A DNA stretch of 64,000 nt from Gordonia polyisoprenivorans NBRC 16320 = JCM 10675 (lineage in GTDB: Bacteria > Actinomycetota > Actinomycetes > Mycobacteriales > Mycobacteriaceae): positions 1-64,000 of the forward strand of contig NZ_BAEI01000039.1 in assembly GCF_000241325.1 (NCBI RefSeq), in the 5' to 3' direction. Both the position numbers and the translations under genes were made by a program. Shown piece after piece: positions 63,199 through 64,000 of the stretch. The stretch's first letter is position 1. Every line of letters starts with the position of its first letter. The notes beneath the pieces were generated by a model that was not told the origin of the DNA, made no database searches, and saw only the letters and a program-made list of their open reading frames with translations.

Positions 63199-64000
63199 TG
63201 AGCGACTACGTGGTGGTTGGCGGTGGCACCGCAGGCTGTATCGTCGCCGCACGGCTCAGCGAACGCCCCGACGTCACGGTGACGGTGCTCGAGGCCGGTC
63301 CCGACGACGAGCACGAGCCTCGTGCCCGATCGATCCGCCGGTGGGCGGAGATGATCGAGAGCGAGTACGACCAGGATTACCGTAGCATCCCGCAGGAGCG
63401 CGGGAACTCGGGAATCCGCCAGTCGCGCATGCACATTCTCGGTGGATGCTCGACCGCCAATACGATGATCACCTGGCGGCCGCTGGCCGCTGACCTCGAG
63501 GAGTGGGCCGACCTCGGCGTCGTCGGCTGGGATGTGCACACCCTCGGACGATGCTTCGATCGACTGGCCACCCCCATCACGCCGGTCGCCGAGCAGGATC
63601 GCAACCCCTACGTGGCCGACGTCGTCGCCGCGGCCGGGGAGGCGCTCGGCCTGCCTTTGCGGACGGCGTGGAACAGCGACGACGACTTCGCCTCGACGGG
63701 AGAGGGCGCCGGCTTCTTCGAGATCGGTTACGCCCCGGACACCAATCTCCGGTCATCGACGTCGGTGCACTATCTCCATGACGTCCGGTCGCGCGCCAAT
63801 CTGACTCTGCTGCAGAATAGTTCGGTTTCTCGAATCCTGTTCGACGGGACACGCGCGGTGGGTGTGGTGGCCGTCGACGAGAACGGGGCCGAGTACGAGG
63901 TGCGCGCCGCAGTGGAGGTGATCGTGTGCGCCGGTGCTCCCGGATCGCCGGCTATCCTGCAGCGATCGGGGATCGGTCCCGCGGACGTGGTGGGCGCCGC
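63198..64000 (+). CDS. GMC-family FAD oxidoreductase, 3' end outside the window
   Basis: The frame begins at an ATG overlapping the permease stop and stays open to the window edge: 267 complete codons. The N-terminus has the FAD-binding Gly-rich fold VVVGGGTAGCIVAARLSE and LEAGPDD, then the GMC signature 1 region with ILGGCSTANTMITWRP. CAGAPGSPAILQRSGIG is GMC signature 2. Family members oxidise alcohols such as choline or sugars. About half of the usual 500-560 residues is present. The adjacent aldehyde dehydrogenase could take the aldehyde onward. Confidence 0.9.
   Translation, partial: MSDYVVVGGGTAGCIVAARLSERPDVTVTVLEAGPDDEHEPRARSIRRWAEMIESEYDQDYRSIPQERGNSGIRQSRMHILGGCSTANTMITWRPLAADLEEWADLGVVGWDVHTLGRCFDRLATPITPVAEQDRNPYVADVVAAAGEALGLPLRTAWNSDDDFASTGEGAGFFEIGYAPDTNLRSSTSVHYLHDVRSRANLTLLQNSSVSRILFDGTRAVGVVAVDENGAEYEVRAAVEVIVCAGAPGSPAILQRSGIGPADVVGA

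Overview
The window is high-GC actinobacterial chromosome. The gene content fits Mycobacteriales and most probably a Gordonia-like genus: a mycobacterial-type phoP-phoR pair, a mycothiol-dependent-type thiol oxidoreductase homologue, an MMPL transporter, LppP/LprE-like and GtrA-like proteins, and many GTG/TTG starts. The order phoP-phoR, HIT protein, purD, purB, purC, ptrB, emrB, purS, purQ, pepC follows, from memory, the Rv0757-Rv0803 stretch of Mycobacterium tuberculosis, so the first 37 kb looks like a core backbone with local insertions. The genus is an inference; no rRNA, tRNA, CRISPR array or transposase was seen.

Region by region. 1-1045: start of an unknown gene, then about 580 bp of degenerate tandem and inverted intergenic repeats. 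1046-3957: RidA-like protein, AlkZ/YcaQ-like winged-helix protein, DUF899 and SRPBCC proteins. 3997-8009: phoP, phoR and a Tat-exported PhoD phosphatase, with 11-bp-phased direct repeats before both phoP and phoD. 8043-9997: a type II restriction-modification pair on the minus strand. 10121-17740: HIT protein, RecQ-like helicase, two membrane glycosyltransferases, and an LtrA-family gene broken by an in-frame TAG. 17796-19055: purD. 20078-23902: a minus-strand cluster of MMPL transporter, CsoR/CstR-type repressor, DUF302 protein, DsbA-like thiol protein and a tiny Cys-rich protein, with three matching palindromic operators. This is the most interesting unit in the window.

24.7-37.8 kb: TetR regulator, secreted proteins, purB, purC, prolyl oligopeptidase ptrB, an EmrB/MarR efflux unit, glutathione peroxidase, purS, purQ and an M18 aminopeptidase. 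37-45 kb: secreted serine protease, lytic transglycosylase, PQQ-like propeller protein, a QorB/HxlR-type divergent pair, an ECF sigma factor coupled to a three-domain VOC protein, and two proteins of unknown function (one LppP/LprE-like). 45.4-47.9 kb: clpC. 48-54 kb: crotonase, SGNH hydrolase, acyltransferase-3, a membrane protein and an MFS exporter.

54-58.3 kb: a GntR-controlled CitE lyase, MaoC hydratase and acyl-CoA ligase module, which I infer degrades a short branched or dicarboxylic acid through a citramalyl-CoA-like intermediate. 58.3-64 kb: a second catabolic set of GlxA/AraC regulator, isochorismatase-family hydrolase, aldehyde dehydrogenase, NCS1 permease and a GMC oxidoreductase cut by the window end. 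All names rest on reading motifs by eye; no database search was possible.
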